Shown piece by piece: positions 24,801 through 31,170 of a DNA stretch of 64,000 nucleotides. The DNA lies in NCBI GenBank assembly GCA_021186555.1, contig JAJKFL010000039.1:22086733-22150732 (forward strand), written 5' to 3'. The stretch is from Reticulitermes speratus. Taxonomy: Eukaryota; Arthropoda; Insecta; Blattodea; Rhinotermitidae. Each line of letters begins with the position of its first letter. Position 1 is the stretch's first letter. The notes under the pieces are model-generated. The model was not told the origin of the DNA, searched no databases, and saw only the letters and a program-made list of their open reading frames with translations. The translations under genes and the position numbers were made by a program.

Positions 24801-26499
24801 TTCATCACAGGACTGTTATACTAAAACTTTTTATCTGACACACAGGTTGCTCGAGGTGAATGGAAAGTTGGTGTTAACAAAAACAAAGGAAGATATGTTG
24901 CGTCTTCTGGCAGTGACCCCTGACCCTGCCCAGCTGGTTGTAATGCGTACACACCTCTCAACTTCAACATCCCTCCTATCTACAACAGCCACTTTGCATC
25001 AGCATGAGCATTCAAGGGAACTGCTATTACTCCGTGAAGAGATGGGTACTCTGAGAGGGCGTGCAGAAGATGCAGAGCGTGCTAAGGACAGCTTCAGGAA
25101 TGATAATCTTCGTCTGACACACAGAATCTCCTATTTAGAGGAACAAGTTGCAGAACTTCTGCTGAGAACAAAGGAAGAAGAAACTCTAGCACATTCAAAG
25201 AGTGGCACACAAAGTCCCCATATCTCATCATCTTCAGCATTATCAAATGGATCTGTGAATGCAACTGGCTCATTAAATACTCATACAAAAACCTCTACAG
25301 GTAAACCTGAAGTTCAGGTCTTCCAAAAGGGACCACAAGTGACAGCACTGGTTGCAAATCTCCCAGGACTTGAAGTGGGAAGTAGTAGTCCTGCAGAGTC
25401 CCGACACAGTTTACCTACACTAAGACCCAAACCAAATGTTCCAAATTCATCTTCAGGTGGAACCATGCATCATTATAACATAATAAAGAGCCAAGACATG
25501 CGTAGTACAAAGTCCCTAGATTTTGCATCAGACTGTTCGTCAACTGGAGGAATGAACCATCATCATCGACATGAGAAACACTCACATCATCGCCACCGTC
25601 ATCACCACCTGCAAAATGCTCAGAGTACCAACTCACTTGACATGAACAAATTGGATGGAACATCCACACTCCAATCAAAAACTAAACATCATTCTCATCA
25701 CAGACTCTATGAAGTAACAAAGACTGCTAAACCTGGTGAGCAATGTGTGTACGACTATAATTCAGAGACTTCTTCCGGCATTTATCATACAAAACATTAC
25801 CAGAGAAAACACTTGGAAGGACATCATCAACAACGTGAATCACACCAATTACTCCCACACATGAAAACAAAAACAGACTGCACATCCGAATCTCCTTCAC
25901 GATCCCAACATATCCATAAATTACATGATGCTCAAAGTATAAAATCTTTGGATTTTGATTCTGAAACTTCATCAATGCACCAGCACTACATTCATGAAAG
26001 GAATCAACAATCACATTCCAATTCTCAAAATAACGACACCCACAGCACAAGATCTCTGGATTACGGATCTGAGCCAACTAGCCACACAGTTCTTCACAAT
26101 TACAAGAAACATCACAACCACCATAATGGAAATAGCAGCTGTACTGAGAGCAAGCCCCAGAGACCTACACCACCAAAGAAACCTCTGAGATTATCTTTAC
26201 ACAGAGCAACAAGCCTTCAATCTGTTACTGCCACCCAACCAACTCCGGCAGACTACACACAGGGCAGTAAGAAACCTACAAAACGGAATCATAAAGGAGA
26301 AGCCCCACCAACACCCATTGTGATTCAGATCAGCAAGGACTCTCCCCAACCCCCACCAAGGACACCATCCCGAGCAGAATCATGTCAGTCAGCTCTGCAG
26401 TGGCCTTCGCCTGCTGCTGCTCTGCATCAGGCTGTCATACTTAAGACAGCACGCAGTGGCACACGGCCGTTAGGCCATACAAATGAGAAGTGGTGTTAG
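3494..26499 (+). CDS. PDZ-domain coiled-coil scaffold protein (3' part of gene, 6 exons)
   Basis: Joining exons 3494-3571, 15056-15261, 15553-15756, 16569-16727, 17992-18144 and 24846-26499 gives one 817-codon frame with consistent phases (0,2,2,2,2), every junction using AG and GT. In order (numbered from the first visible residue): Pro-rich start; coiled coils about 15-45, 75-95 and 105-215; a PDZ domain about 223-302 split by the last intron (GLYV loop at 250-253, then [10 protein letters not shown]); another coiled coil; then a long His/Ser-rich region with four copies of an STxSLD(F/Y) motif, and a Pro-rich tail with a [14 protein letters not shown] block that could bind SH3 domains. I do not recognise the orthologue; the architecture suggests a cytoplasmic scaffold, which is inference. 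The N-terminus is missing, since the first exon is internal. A methionine at 15056 could also be a start, but a strong acceptor precedes it directly. Confidence 0.8.
3841..3875. repeat. (AT)n microsatellite
   Basis: About 17 uninterrupted AT dinucleotides inside the first visible PDZ intron. Confidence 0.9.
4545..4925 (+). repeat. Dispersed repeat family D, copy 1
   Basis: Shares ordered blocks with the copies near 11.1, 12.8, 19.7 and 20.7 kb: attgccatggaaaa, tatgtagct, acttaggtctcatgtaaagt, gtccgattttaaccaaattt, cttgacatattt, ttccaatatcaaatttgac, gtgggagcc-like, cggacagac, and gacgctaataggtgcttttcgc. There is no coding potential and no clear terminal structure, and I cannot name the class. 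Confidence 0.6.
5043..5205 (-). repeat. Possible Penelope-like terminal fragment (hairpin motif family)
   Basis: On the minus strand it contains ccctgatgatgagaacagag, followed by gttgtcgaaacgttgg, the CTGANGA...GAAAC arrangement seen at several other loci. Its flank (agtttactgaattcactcgccgtgaaagc) matches the copy at 17.6 kb, so the two are one family. The element identity is inferred from the motif only. Confidence 0.4.
5732..6031 (+). repeat. tRNA-derived SINE, family A, copy 3
   Basis: Full-length copy with a more GC-rich head (gcgcgggtctgcggccgc) and a long impure A-rich tail of gaaa/caaa units (5986-6030). The duplicated target is gaggtgaaagcc (5723-5734), seen again with one extra a at 6032-6044. 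The right-hand duplication runs directly into a family C SINE. Confidence 0.88.
6042..6345 (+). repeat. tRNA-derived SINE, family C, copy 2
   Basis: Nearly complete family C copy: tRNA-like head (gtagccagtatagtaactat), B-box-like gtttcgatttcc, then the gtaccgggg, aaagcggccgaggc and tgctgaggttaagaat core blocks, ending at atggcgtgcacaggga. Confidence 0.75.
7030..7240 (+). repeat. Family C SINE fragment (head missing)
   Basis: Contains the body blocks cccagaccggctctggggcc, cctattaaatggctaccgg, gtgaagcggccggggtgtgaag and gcgccgaggttacgaatgag, but no tRNA-like head. Confidence 0.65.
7507..7530. repeat. Homopurine/homopyrimidine tract (T then G)
   Basis: A run of T followed by about 14 G. A similar but shorter T/G run occurs near 8962-8980. 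Confidence 0.8.
7531..9230. other. Intronic sequence, no feature recognised
   Basis: Lies within the large PDZ intron. Short open frames on + (81, 84 and 87 codons) show no family motif, and no exon with a supporting flank was found. Confidence 0.35.
9238..9296 (-). repeat. Possible piggyBac-like terminus
   Basis: On the minus strand it reads ccctttaaagcccagtgg, then tatatgtaccaccaggttt, matching 13093-13140 in the opposite orientation. The second copy abuts a TTAA, the target of piggyBac elements; here the flank is TTAC read on +. One end only. Confidence 0.3.
9590..9740 (+). repeat. Fragment related to the MITE at 34952-35116
   Basis: Shares tactgtggcgcccaatgttt, a gggtcctcaatatgg-like block, cttgctycatgt and cttctggc with the hAT-like MITE in RFC2. 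The termini are not preserved. Confidence 0.4.
10092..10830 (-). pseudogene. RTE-like non-LTR retrotransposon fragment (3' end of reverse transcriptase ORF plus tail)
   Basis: Read on -, the ORF at 10563-10186 encodes the C-terminal tail of a LINE reverse transcriptase: [20 protein letters not shown], then [24 protein letters not shown] and [19 protein letters not shown]. The frame is broken just upstream by a stop within the TLRE-ERLS stretch. It ends in a short 3' UTR and a (GTTA)n tail, which is typical of RTE-clade elements (inference). It is 5' truncated, lies in the PDZ intron, and is antisense to the gene. Confidence 0.8.
10917..11044. repeat. Short GC-rich triplicated block
   Basis: Two copies of a 31-nt unit starting gtccgcctggcccacggccg (10917-10947 and 11014-11044), with a diverged third copy between them at 10977-11010. 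Confidence 0.7.
11088..11335 (-). repeat. Dispersed repeat family D, copy 2
   Basis: On the minus strand it carries the family D blocks attgccatgaaaacata, gagctacatacgttgcagtt, gtccgattttaatcaaa, ttccaatataaaatttcacg, gtgggagccgagttcttcc and gacatgacgaagctaatag. Confidence 0.6.
11486..11673. repeat. Foldback element: 67-bp inverted repeat with 54-bp spacer
   Basis: Left arm 11486-11552 and right arm 11607-11673 are reverse complements at 59 of 67 positions, counted by eye. Each arm contains a hairpin gagac...gtctcgaaac of its own. A related, more decayed inverted repeat lies at 51126-51255. It may derive from a Penelope-like terminal repeat in inverted arrangement (inference). Confidence 0.75.
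12171..12338. repeat. 84-bp tandem duplication reaching into the tRNA-Leu gene
   Basis: Unit 1 (12171-12254) and unit 2 (from 12255) are almost identical and differ mainly by one extra A in a homopolymer. Each unit contains the tRNA 3' flank plus the tRNA acceptor 3' strand and T arm, so unit 1 carries a truncated tRNA 3' fragment (about 12231-12253). Confidence 0.9.
12315..12398 (-). tRNA. tRNA-Leu (anticodon UAA)
   Basis: An 84-nt cloverleaf on the minus strand. The 7-bp acceptor stem GTCAGGT/ACCTGAC pairs perfectly. The D-arm region is GCCGAGCGGTCTAAGGC, the anticodon stem CCAGA/TCTGG encloses loop CTTAAGT with anticodon TAA, and the long variable arm TCCCGTAAGGGA is typical of class II tRNAs. 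The T arm is GTGGGTTCGAACCCCAC, giving intact A and B boxes. There is no intron and no encoded CCA. It lies within the large PDZ intron on the opposite strand. The poly-T expected of a Pol III terminator (TTTTTTTT, minus strand) follows closely at about 12300-12307. Confidence 0.95.
12768..13055 (+). repeat. Dispersed repeat family D, copy 3
   Basis: Family D blocks in order: gtcatggaaaacacgatgag, gagttacatag, acttaggtcttcatgtaaag, gactttaaccaaatttta, cttgacacatttta, gtgggagcccacttgttcc, cggacggacggacat and tcgcttttcgcaactttgca. Confidence 0.6.
13089..13150 (+). repeat. Possible piggyBac-like terminus
   Basis: TTAA (13089-13092) followed by ccctttaaagcctag, then tatatgtaccgccaggcttt. It matches the sequence at 9238-9296 in inverted orientation. 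No partner end was found nearby. Confidence 0.3.
13255..13555 (+). repeat. tRNA-derived SINE, family B, copy 1
   Basis: The head ggacgcggtggcgcagttgg, then gaggcactgcgctacaag and the B box cgggttcgattcccg look tRNA-derived. The body reads catagtgcgacc-like, gtcgactcagcctctaacag, and cctggggggtaaaggctgac, ending in a cctttaccttt 3' tail. Two minus-strand copies are at 22158 and 46553. No clear target duplication is seen for this copy. Confidence 0.75.
14278..14470 (-). repeat. RTE-like LINE 3' fragment, diverged
   Basis: Begins ctccacggagc like the other LINE 3' ends. The minus frame at 14453-14271 retains [24 protein letters not shown], a decayed version of the reverse-transcriptase C-terminus seen at 10186. 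Confidence 0.55.
14671..14950 (+). repeat. Three tandem copies of a 91-bp unit
   Basis: Units start near 14681, 14772 and 14863 (period 91). Each carries the blocks agtaccaaatggtacgagta, ctgaaagatgcatttgatga, and cagctactacaacatcgaacg, diverged between copies. It lies just upstream of PDZ exon 2 at 15056. Confidence 0.75.
15056..15261 (+). CDS. PDZ gene, exon 2 of 6 visible
   Basis: Acceptor tgtctgttgcag, donor GTATTA. It encodes a short basic PRRKK block, a Gly/Val-rich linker, and a coiled-coil segment ([18 protein letters not shown]). It ends in phase 2. Confidence 0.75.
15553..15756 (+). CDS. PDZ gene, exon 3 of 6 visible
   Basis: Acceptor ctgttccccag, donor GTGAGT. It encodes a charged coiled coil, including [18 protein letters not shown] and [16 protein letters not shown]. 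The in-frame stop seen after ITE is intronic, because the donor lies two bases into the GAG codon. Confidence 0.8.
16111..16146 (+). other. Hammerhead-ribozyme-like hairpin motif
   Basis: CTAATGA, then T, stem II ggccg (16119-16123) / cggcc (16131-16135), then GAAAC, AT and GTC. The first box departs from CTGANGA at one base (A for G). It lies in the PDZ intron upstream of exon 4, followed by an uninterpreted stretch to 16500. Confidence 0.4.
16569..16727 (+). CDS. PDZ gene, exon 4 of 6 visible
   Basis: Acceptor tttgccatag, donor GTATAT. It continues the coiled coil ([20 protein letters not shown], then [19 protein letters not shown]). Confidence 0.8.
16728..17991 (+). other. PDZ intron with possible Penelope-like fragment
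   Basis: The only recognisable block is at about 17563-17700: on -, CTGACGATGATTTTGGAGTC followed by GAAACATGT. Its flank (aagtctactgaatttcatcg, ccgttaaagc) matches the element at 5043-5205. The rest holds nothing recognised. Confidence 0.4.
17992..18144 (+). CDS. PDZ gene, exon 5 of 6 visible (first half of PDZ)
   Basis: Acceptor ggttcacag, donor GTAGGT. In the phase set by the preceding exon it encodes [13 protein letters not shown], then [19 protein letters not shown], the first strands and peptide-binding loop of a PDZ domain. Other frames of the stretch are open but meaningless. Confidence 0.85.
18240..18425 (-). repeat. Family C SINE fragment
   Basis: On the minus strand it gives ggctggacagttgagattc, cggcaggggcaggga and a gtccaaaccaattctgg-like body, ending in the gaagctgaccacctacct and ctagtatcgaggt blocks of family C. 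It sits immediately downstream of PDZ exon 5. Confidence 0.6.
19014..19282. mobile_element. hAT-like MITE (269 bp)
   Basis: The left end cagggattctcaaac and the right end gtttgagaaatcacg form imperfect terminal inverted repeats of hAT type. Flanks gtctacgc (19006-19013) and gtctaggc (19283-19290) match at 7 of 8, consistent with the 8-bp target duplication of hAT. There is no coding capacity. It contains a perfect 18-bp palindrome (19243-19260). Confidence 0.75.
19735..19870 (+). repeat. Dispersed repeat family D, fragment (copy 4)
   Basis: Contains aggtcttcatgtgaagtgtc, ttgtccgatttttacccaaa and an aaaactcccaaaacattaaa-like block in family D order. Confidence 0.5.
20040..20275 (-). repeat. 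tRNA-derived SINE, family C, minus copy
   Basis: On the minus strand, a tRNA-like head (gtagctcagtagatatagtg) is followed by a cagctgaggaatcagaattt B-box region, a tagcaggggcaagagatttg block, and the ggggtaaagcggccggggcg core. Confidence 0.65.
20291..20570 (+). repeat. tRNA-derived SINE, family A, copy 4
   Basis: Full-length family A copy ending in ggctgttgagccattg plus an A-rich tail. Flanks gaaatctat (20282-20290) and gaagtctat (20571-20579) match at 8 of 9, a probable target duplication. Confidence 0.87.
20735..20945 (+). repeat. Dispersed repeat family D, diverged (copy 5)
   Basis: Retains aaatgtaaccaaaaagacac, a tattaaaatcacatcaaatc-like block, gatatgacaaagctaatagg, and a tttttcgttgcaaactcgg end in family order. 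Confidence 0.45.
21416..21665 (+). repeat. tRNA-derived SINE, family C, CpG-rich copy
   Basis: Head actggtagccgcgatagctc, then ctatagtgactaggctacat, B box gtggtttgattcccggcagg, and ccaaagcgtccaaaccgatt body. By eye there are 17 CpG in 360 bp (21301-21660), unlike the copy at 24215. Confidence 0.75.
22158..22447 (-). repeat. tRNA-derived SINE, family B, copy 2
   Basis: Complete minus-strand copy: on -, head ggcgcgcggtggcgtagttg and B box gcgggttcgattcccg, then the family body to cctgtctaggcctg. The 13-bp target duplication tgttacaaacgaa is perfect (22145-22157 and 22448-22460). Confidence 0.92.
22671..22740 (+). repeat. tRNA-like relic (SINE head)
   Basis: The outer 7-bp stem tggcggc/gccgcca pairs perfectly, with a D-arm-like tctagtggtcaccac and a T-arm-like gggtttgttccc. 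No good anticodon stem can be formed, so it is not called as a functional tRNA. Confidence 0.4.
22907..23278. mobile_element. hAT-like MITE (approximate ends)
   Basis: Inverted ends ggtggttctcaaccagtg (left) and caggttgagaaccagc (right), similar to hAT termini. No matching 8-bp flanks were found, so the exact ends are uncertain. Confidence 0.5.
23676..23814 (-). mobile_element. RTE-like LINE, 139-bp 5'-truncated insertion
   Basis: A (TTAG)n/(GTTA)n tail at the left end, then the LINE 3' UTR blocks ctccatggagccgagtcctt and ttatggaacccgaaggttca. The flanking 14-bp duplication tttcatactgcata is perfect (23662-23675 and 23815-23828). It retains six CpGs although surrounding DNA is CpG-poor, so it is probably young. 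Confidence 0.9.
24215..24495 (+). repeat. tRNA-derived SINE, family C, CpG-depleted copy
   Basis: Same blocks as the 21416 copy (gtacagtgaccaggctgtgg, tttctggcaggggcaagata, gacatgaagctgcccactta), but almost every CpG is replaced by TG or CA. One CpG in 360 bp was counted (24181-24540). Confidence 0.7.
24846..26499 (+). CDS. PDZ gene, terminal coding exon
   Basis: Acceptor ctgacacacag. The split Arg codon AG|G restores [10 protein letters not shown], completing the PDZ domain, followed by [18 protein letters not shown]. Next come a coiled coil ([20 protein letters not shown] and onward), His-rich blocks ([17 protein letters not shown]), the STxSLD repeats and the Pro-rich tail ending in NEKWC. 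The frame is also open upstream to 24682, but that part is intron sequence. Confidence 0.9.
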
Positions 26500-27284
26500 T
26501 TTTATGGATCTTCATCATTATGAGTATGGGACTTCCATCATATATGGAATTCTTCCTTATAAACCGCCCTAAGAGGTGGCAATGAAAAAGGTAACACCAT
26601 TTGACAAGATCTAGCCTTACTCCAGTGTGGCAGATAAAAATTTATTCATCAATGAAGGTCAATATTACACTACATTCTTCAGTTATATAAAACATAAATT
26701 TAATACACAGAAGTTTGACAATATTAAAGGAAAGAGAGAACTTTTTTTCTACCTGTTCAGGAAAAGTAGAAATGCAATACTGTCAACAGTTAGGGTTCAT
26801 ATCGTCCATTGTACAAGTCTTACATTGGACAATACTGAAACTCTTATGGAAAACATTTCAGATCTATTAAACTGTATTTGTTCATCGAAGTCTGCCTTAT
26901 TGAGTAGTACATCATCTGATCTTGGACATTAAAAGGTTGAAGTTGAATTAAGATTAAAAGGATTTTGTTTCATTTGTGAAGGGGTGGGTGTAGATGCATT
27001 ACACCATAATGATGGAACTCTTCTTGCTGCCAGTGTATAAAAAAGGCAAGGCAAGCACACAAAAACACCGGTTCCCAAGTTCAAATGCTGAAACAGCTAT
27101 TACAATTTAACAACTGAAATTGTAACATGTATGGATATGTGTCTGTGAACAATTAACTTTGCAGCTTTCTAGTAGAAATGAGATTGTTGAAGGTAAAATG
27201 TTAAGACAAAGGTACCATCCCTGTGTTTAAGAACCATGCCATGTAGACATCTGGAAGAAAGGTGGACTCTCCTAATTTTGGCAG

Positions 27285-27500
27285 TCCAGTTACTCTACTT
27301 TAGCACCAACTGGATAGGACACTGAATCAGTCATGGAGCCACTCTGTGTGTTGCAGCACCAACTGGATACGAGACTGGGTCAGCCACTGAGCCGATCTGT
27401 GTCTTGTAGCAAAGACAAGAATCCACGTTCCTTCCAGGAATCAAACCTTGGTCATTCAATCCTTAGCCAGTCACTTTACTGACTGTGCTATGCCTGTTCA
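27285..27500 (-). repeat. Family C SINE, decayed
   Basis: On the minus strand, gcacagtcagtaaagtgact, then ggctaaggattgaatgacca and aaggtttgattcctggaagg resemble the head and B box of family C. The following accaactgga motif is duplicated (27307 and 27358). Confidence 0.45.
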
Positions 27501-30500
27501 CAAAATTCTCTTTAGTAATCCTTCACATACAGAATGGAATCTTGAATTACATGGTTGTGTTTTATAATAACATACAAGAGAAACAAAAAGCTGGAGGCTG
27601 GTGGAAAACACTACCCTTCAAACTGTGAACATCAGAACATGAAACAAATACACGTTACATGACAATAAAAAGCTATGTGCAATTCAGTACTTAATGACCT
27701 GCCTTGGTTACCTGTTAGTATCTGAATGTACATCAGTATTTCTAATTTTTTCCTTAAATGAAATAAACTCTTACCAGTACACATACCATGTTTCTTTTTG
27801 CAGAAAAATACAGAGCAGTAAAAAGTGCAGAAAACAGGCATACAGAATTTTCTCGGCTTGCTAGGCCCAGGAAGAAATTCTACACAGCAGAAGTTAACAG
27901 CTATATTGTTATATAACTGGGGTGATGCATTCATAGTTGATGCTGGGGAAGCTCCACTTTATTTTCAGTGATCCATGACTATACTCCTGTAGGGCTGGTT
28001 AAGGGTTAATTTTAAGTTGCCCATCTTAGCATGTTTTACCTGATGTAACTTGAAAAAGTAATCATTGTGGTCAATTTACTTTTACCTGATACATAGAAAA
28101 GTATGTTTTTCACCAACTTCAGCTCTGAAAAAAGACAACTGTGCATACTCTAACTCACAGGAATAGTAAGATATGACTTGTAAGAAATGAACACATTGGA
28201 GAAAACATATGCTAACAAATTTTTGTTCCATTATCAACAATGGATCTGTTAAAGTCACTGATACTTCATTTTCCATGAACTCTCTGAACTAAACCATTCT
28301 TTTTACTGATGGCATCACCTTCTCCATGGTAGTCATTAGCAGCTGCAGGTCAGCTTCCTGTAACGCAACCAAATTTGTTGCAAACCGAACTATATGATGT
28401 AACTCTAAAAATAAAAGCACTTTCAGTTGTTTCTGATTGTAGGGAACAGTTTGGCAGGTCAAGTGGCCAGATGTTTTGTGATGGTTTTAGCTTCTTGAAT
28501 GTACTGTCTTGTTTGACAGAACACTGAACGTTACTACAACTTCATCCATACTGTCCATCCGATGTTGGAATCATGAGTTGTTCCTCGCATTAATCACAAA
28601 TTGTTGAAACTGCAAAATCTTATTTTCATACACAGCCAGGATTTTTGTGTTATCCTGAGTATGAATGCTTAGGTCATGACTCTTCACAAATCTGTAGCCC
28701 TTAAGAATTTGTCCCAGCAAAATTGGTGATAATGCATTTGACTGGCAACAATCTTAATGTAAATATGGTCATTTGTTTATACATCAGAACTTTTCCCACC
28801 CCTGAGGTCTGTTATCCACTCTTCCATCTCTTATTCTCACTGTGGCCACTTCGCAACATTCATACAAACAGTGTCTGCTCTTCTCTTAATTTCTGTAATT
28901 CCTTCTGTGGTTTCTTCATTTCATATATCATTTTCTTTGTTGGGAGAGGACCTAAGTGTTCAGCTGTCCTGTTTCTGTGTTCCTTGGTGAAATTTAACAC
29001 ATTCAATTCCAGATTGATTGCACAAAAGCCTCATGCATTTGTACCCATTTCAGTAGGACTAAGAATTTGTAACAAATTGACTACTGAATGTAACAGAGAA
29101 ACACATACCAGTGAACAGATGATGATCTCCCTCCACTACAGACAGACTGACTGATCTCAAAGGAATGAGGTTGACCAGTGATTACTAATTTGGATTGAGT
29201 GTACTGCTGACTGCTGCATGCATAAATCAAAGCAGGGAGGAGGGAAGCAAGGAAGGTGGAATGCGGTGTCTTACATGCTGAAGGTAGAGTACAGCTCCAC
29301 ATTAATTTCTTGTAGTTATTTCCAGGAAAAGTTTCTAGAAGGAAGTAGGTGTTTATTGATCTTCTTGGAAATAAACGGCACATTCTAGTGAGACGTGTGT
29401 AAGGCCTCATTTGGATATTCAAGGCAACAGTGTACATAGCGTCTGCTGTAAAATAAAAAAATCACTGTACGCACCTACTTCACATTCAGACCACAAATAT
29501 GGGAATTTTTGGCAACATTTTCCAGGGAAAACAGTCTTACAGTGCAGAAAATACAATATGTACAATTCAGCTTGTTTCTTCTTTACATGTACTGACAGAT
29601 AAAACATTTCAGTTATCTTGCTCTTGTGTCACCTCTCTTCATAAAAATGTCCAGATTCAGTTTTCTGTCATAGCAATAACGTGGTTAATATATCTCTGCC
29701 TAAGAAGTCAGACTAATTTAATAAAAAAATTGTTCCCATACAATTTACATGCACGTTGCCCTTTTAATACATTTCCTGCATAAAAAGGATTTCCTGCCTA
29801 AGCACAAACATTTCATCATGCAATGAATTTTTCACCCATTTAATATGTCTTTGCATCAGAATCTTAAACAATTTACTATTCCTTCAATCTGTTATCAACT
29901 TACAGTGACATAATAATGTTCTCAGTTAATAACTGGTTCATCTCTGATGCAGTTTCCACTACGGACCACAGGTACGTCTAAGTTAATTTGTGGAAATGTG
30001 TTGCAAGAAATAATGTCACATTCAAATTGCACATTTCACCCAGCGTGACAGAACGTCAATAGTCCGTGTGTAATTTGCAATGTAACTCAGGATTACAATG
30101 GATGCTAGTTAAAATTTTCCTTGCAAAAAAATCATTTAAGAACTTTGCATTTCTGTGACAACTTAAAATACAAGATCAGTACTCTGTACAGATTTAACAA
30201 ACAGCCTTACAGAACCCACTCATCAATGTCAGGAAAGCTAAAATAAAGAGGTGTGTCATAAAGGTGTTCTGTAAACATAGACAAAAGCAGTGACTCAATC
30301 CTCTGTACAGAGTTTAAATGGCCTCTCTTAGTCTGTCCAAGAACACTCTGGGATAGTACCTTCAGGCAGGCAATAATTGTTTCCTTAAATGCCCCTTCCA
30401 TATAGCATGGAAAAGGTCAATTTCAAATAATTCTTGTTCCTATTCCAAATTCCCAATAAATGCTACATACCCTTGCCCAGAAACAAGAAATGCAGCCTCA

Positions 30501-30659
30501 CGACATAGAATAAAACTGCATATGGTGTACTCTATGATGAAGTACACAGACGTTACCAAGGCATTCTTTACTTTAAAAATGTCATACAAGTTCATGGTAC
30601 AAATGTAAATGTCATTTCATTTCAACTCATAAGTACTGACTTCTCTGTGTTGAATCTTA

Positions 30660-31170
30660 CAAACTTCACAAATGCTAAACAGCATTATGTGGGAAGTATG
30701 GATAGAAATTCATTTATGCCCTGAAGTAATGTATGGCTTTCACTGTGCTGATTTTCAAGAAACTCATGAACACTCAATAAAATGTTTGGATATCTCATGT
30801 ACCAAACTTTATCCAAACTGGACTAGAAATGTAGAAAATATGGAAACAATTTCATTTATGCCCATAAGTAAGCACGGCCTCCACTGCACCAATTTTCACA
30901 AACTCGAAAATGCTCACCAGCACTATACAGAGACTTCCTATACCAAATTTCACCCAAATTGGTCAACAAACATAGAAAGTATGGGTAGAAATCAATTTAC
31001 ACCCTGAAGTATGACTGTCATTAGTCCCATTTTCATGAAACTCATACTTGCTTGACAACTTTCCATTAATGAATGCCTGTAACAAATTTCATTAGAATCC
31101 CCTACAAACAACTGAGTGGCTGATACTAGGTCACAAGTGGTTAGGCAGATGGACGTCTCCACATAAGGCA
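30660..31170 (+). repeat. Degenerate tandem repeat, about three 130-140 bp units
   Basis: Recurrent blocks gaaattcatttatgccctga / caatttcatttatgcccata / gaaatcaatttacaccctga begin each unit. They are followed by cactg-y-tgattttcaagaaact, then a ccaaactttatccaaactgg / ccaaatttcacccaaattgg block. A last partial unit ends in a caaatttcattagaatcccc block and gcagatggacg. Confidence 0.6.

Noticed and set aside
24682..24845. Upstream extension of the large PDZ ORF to an ATG at 24682
   Set aside because: The acceptor at 24844-24845 restores a split Arg codon and the PDZ sequence; the upstream part is intron.
28280..28740. Possible coding relic on the minus strand (segments such as VALQEADLQLLMTTMEKVM)
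   Set aside because: Segments are in different frames with stops and no recognisable family; no splice sites support an exon chain.
28723..29154. 143-codon plus ORF
   Set aside because: No domain, composition like surrounding intergenic DNA, and overlapped by repeats of low complexity.
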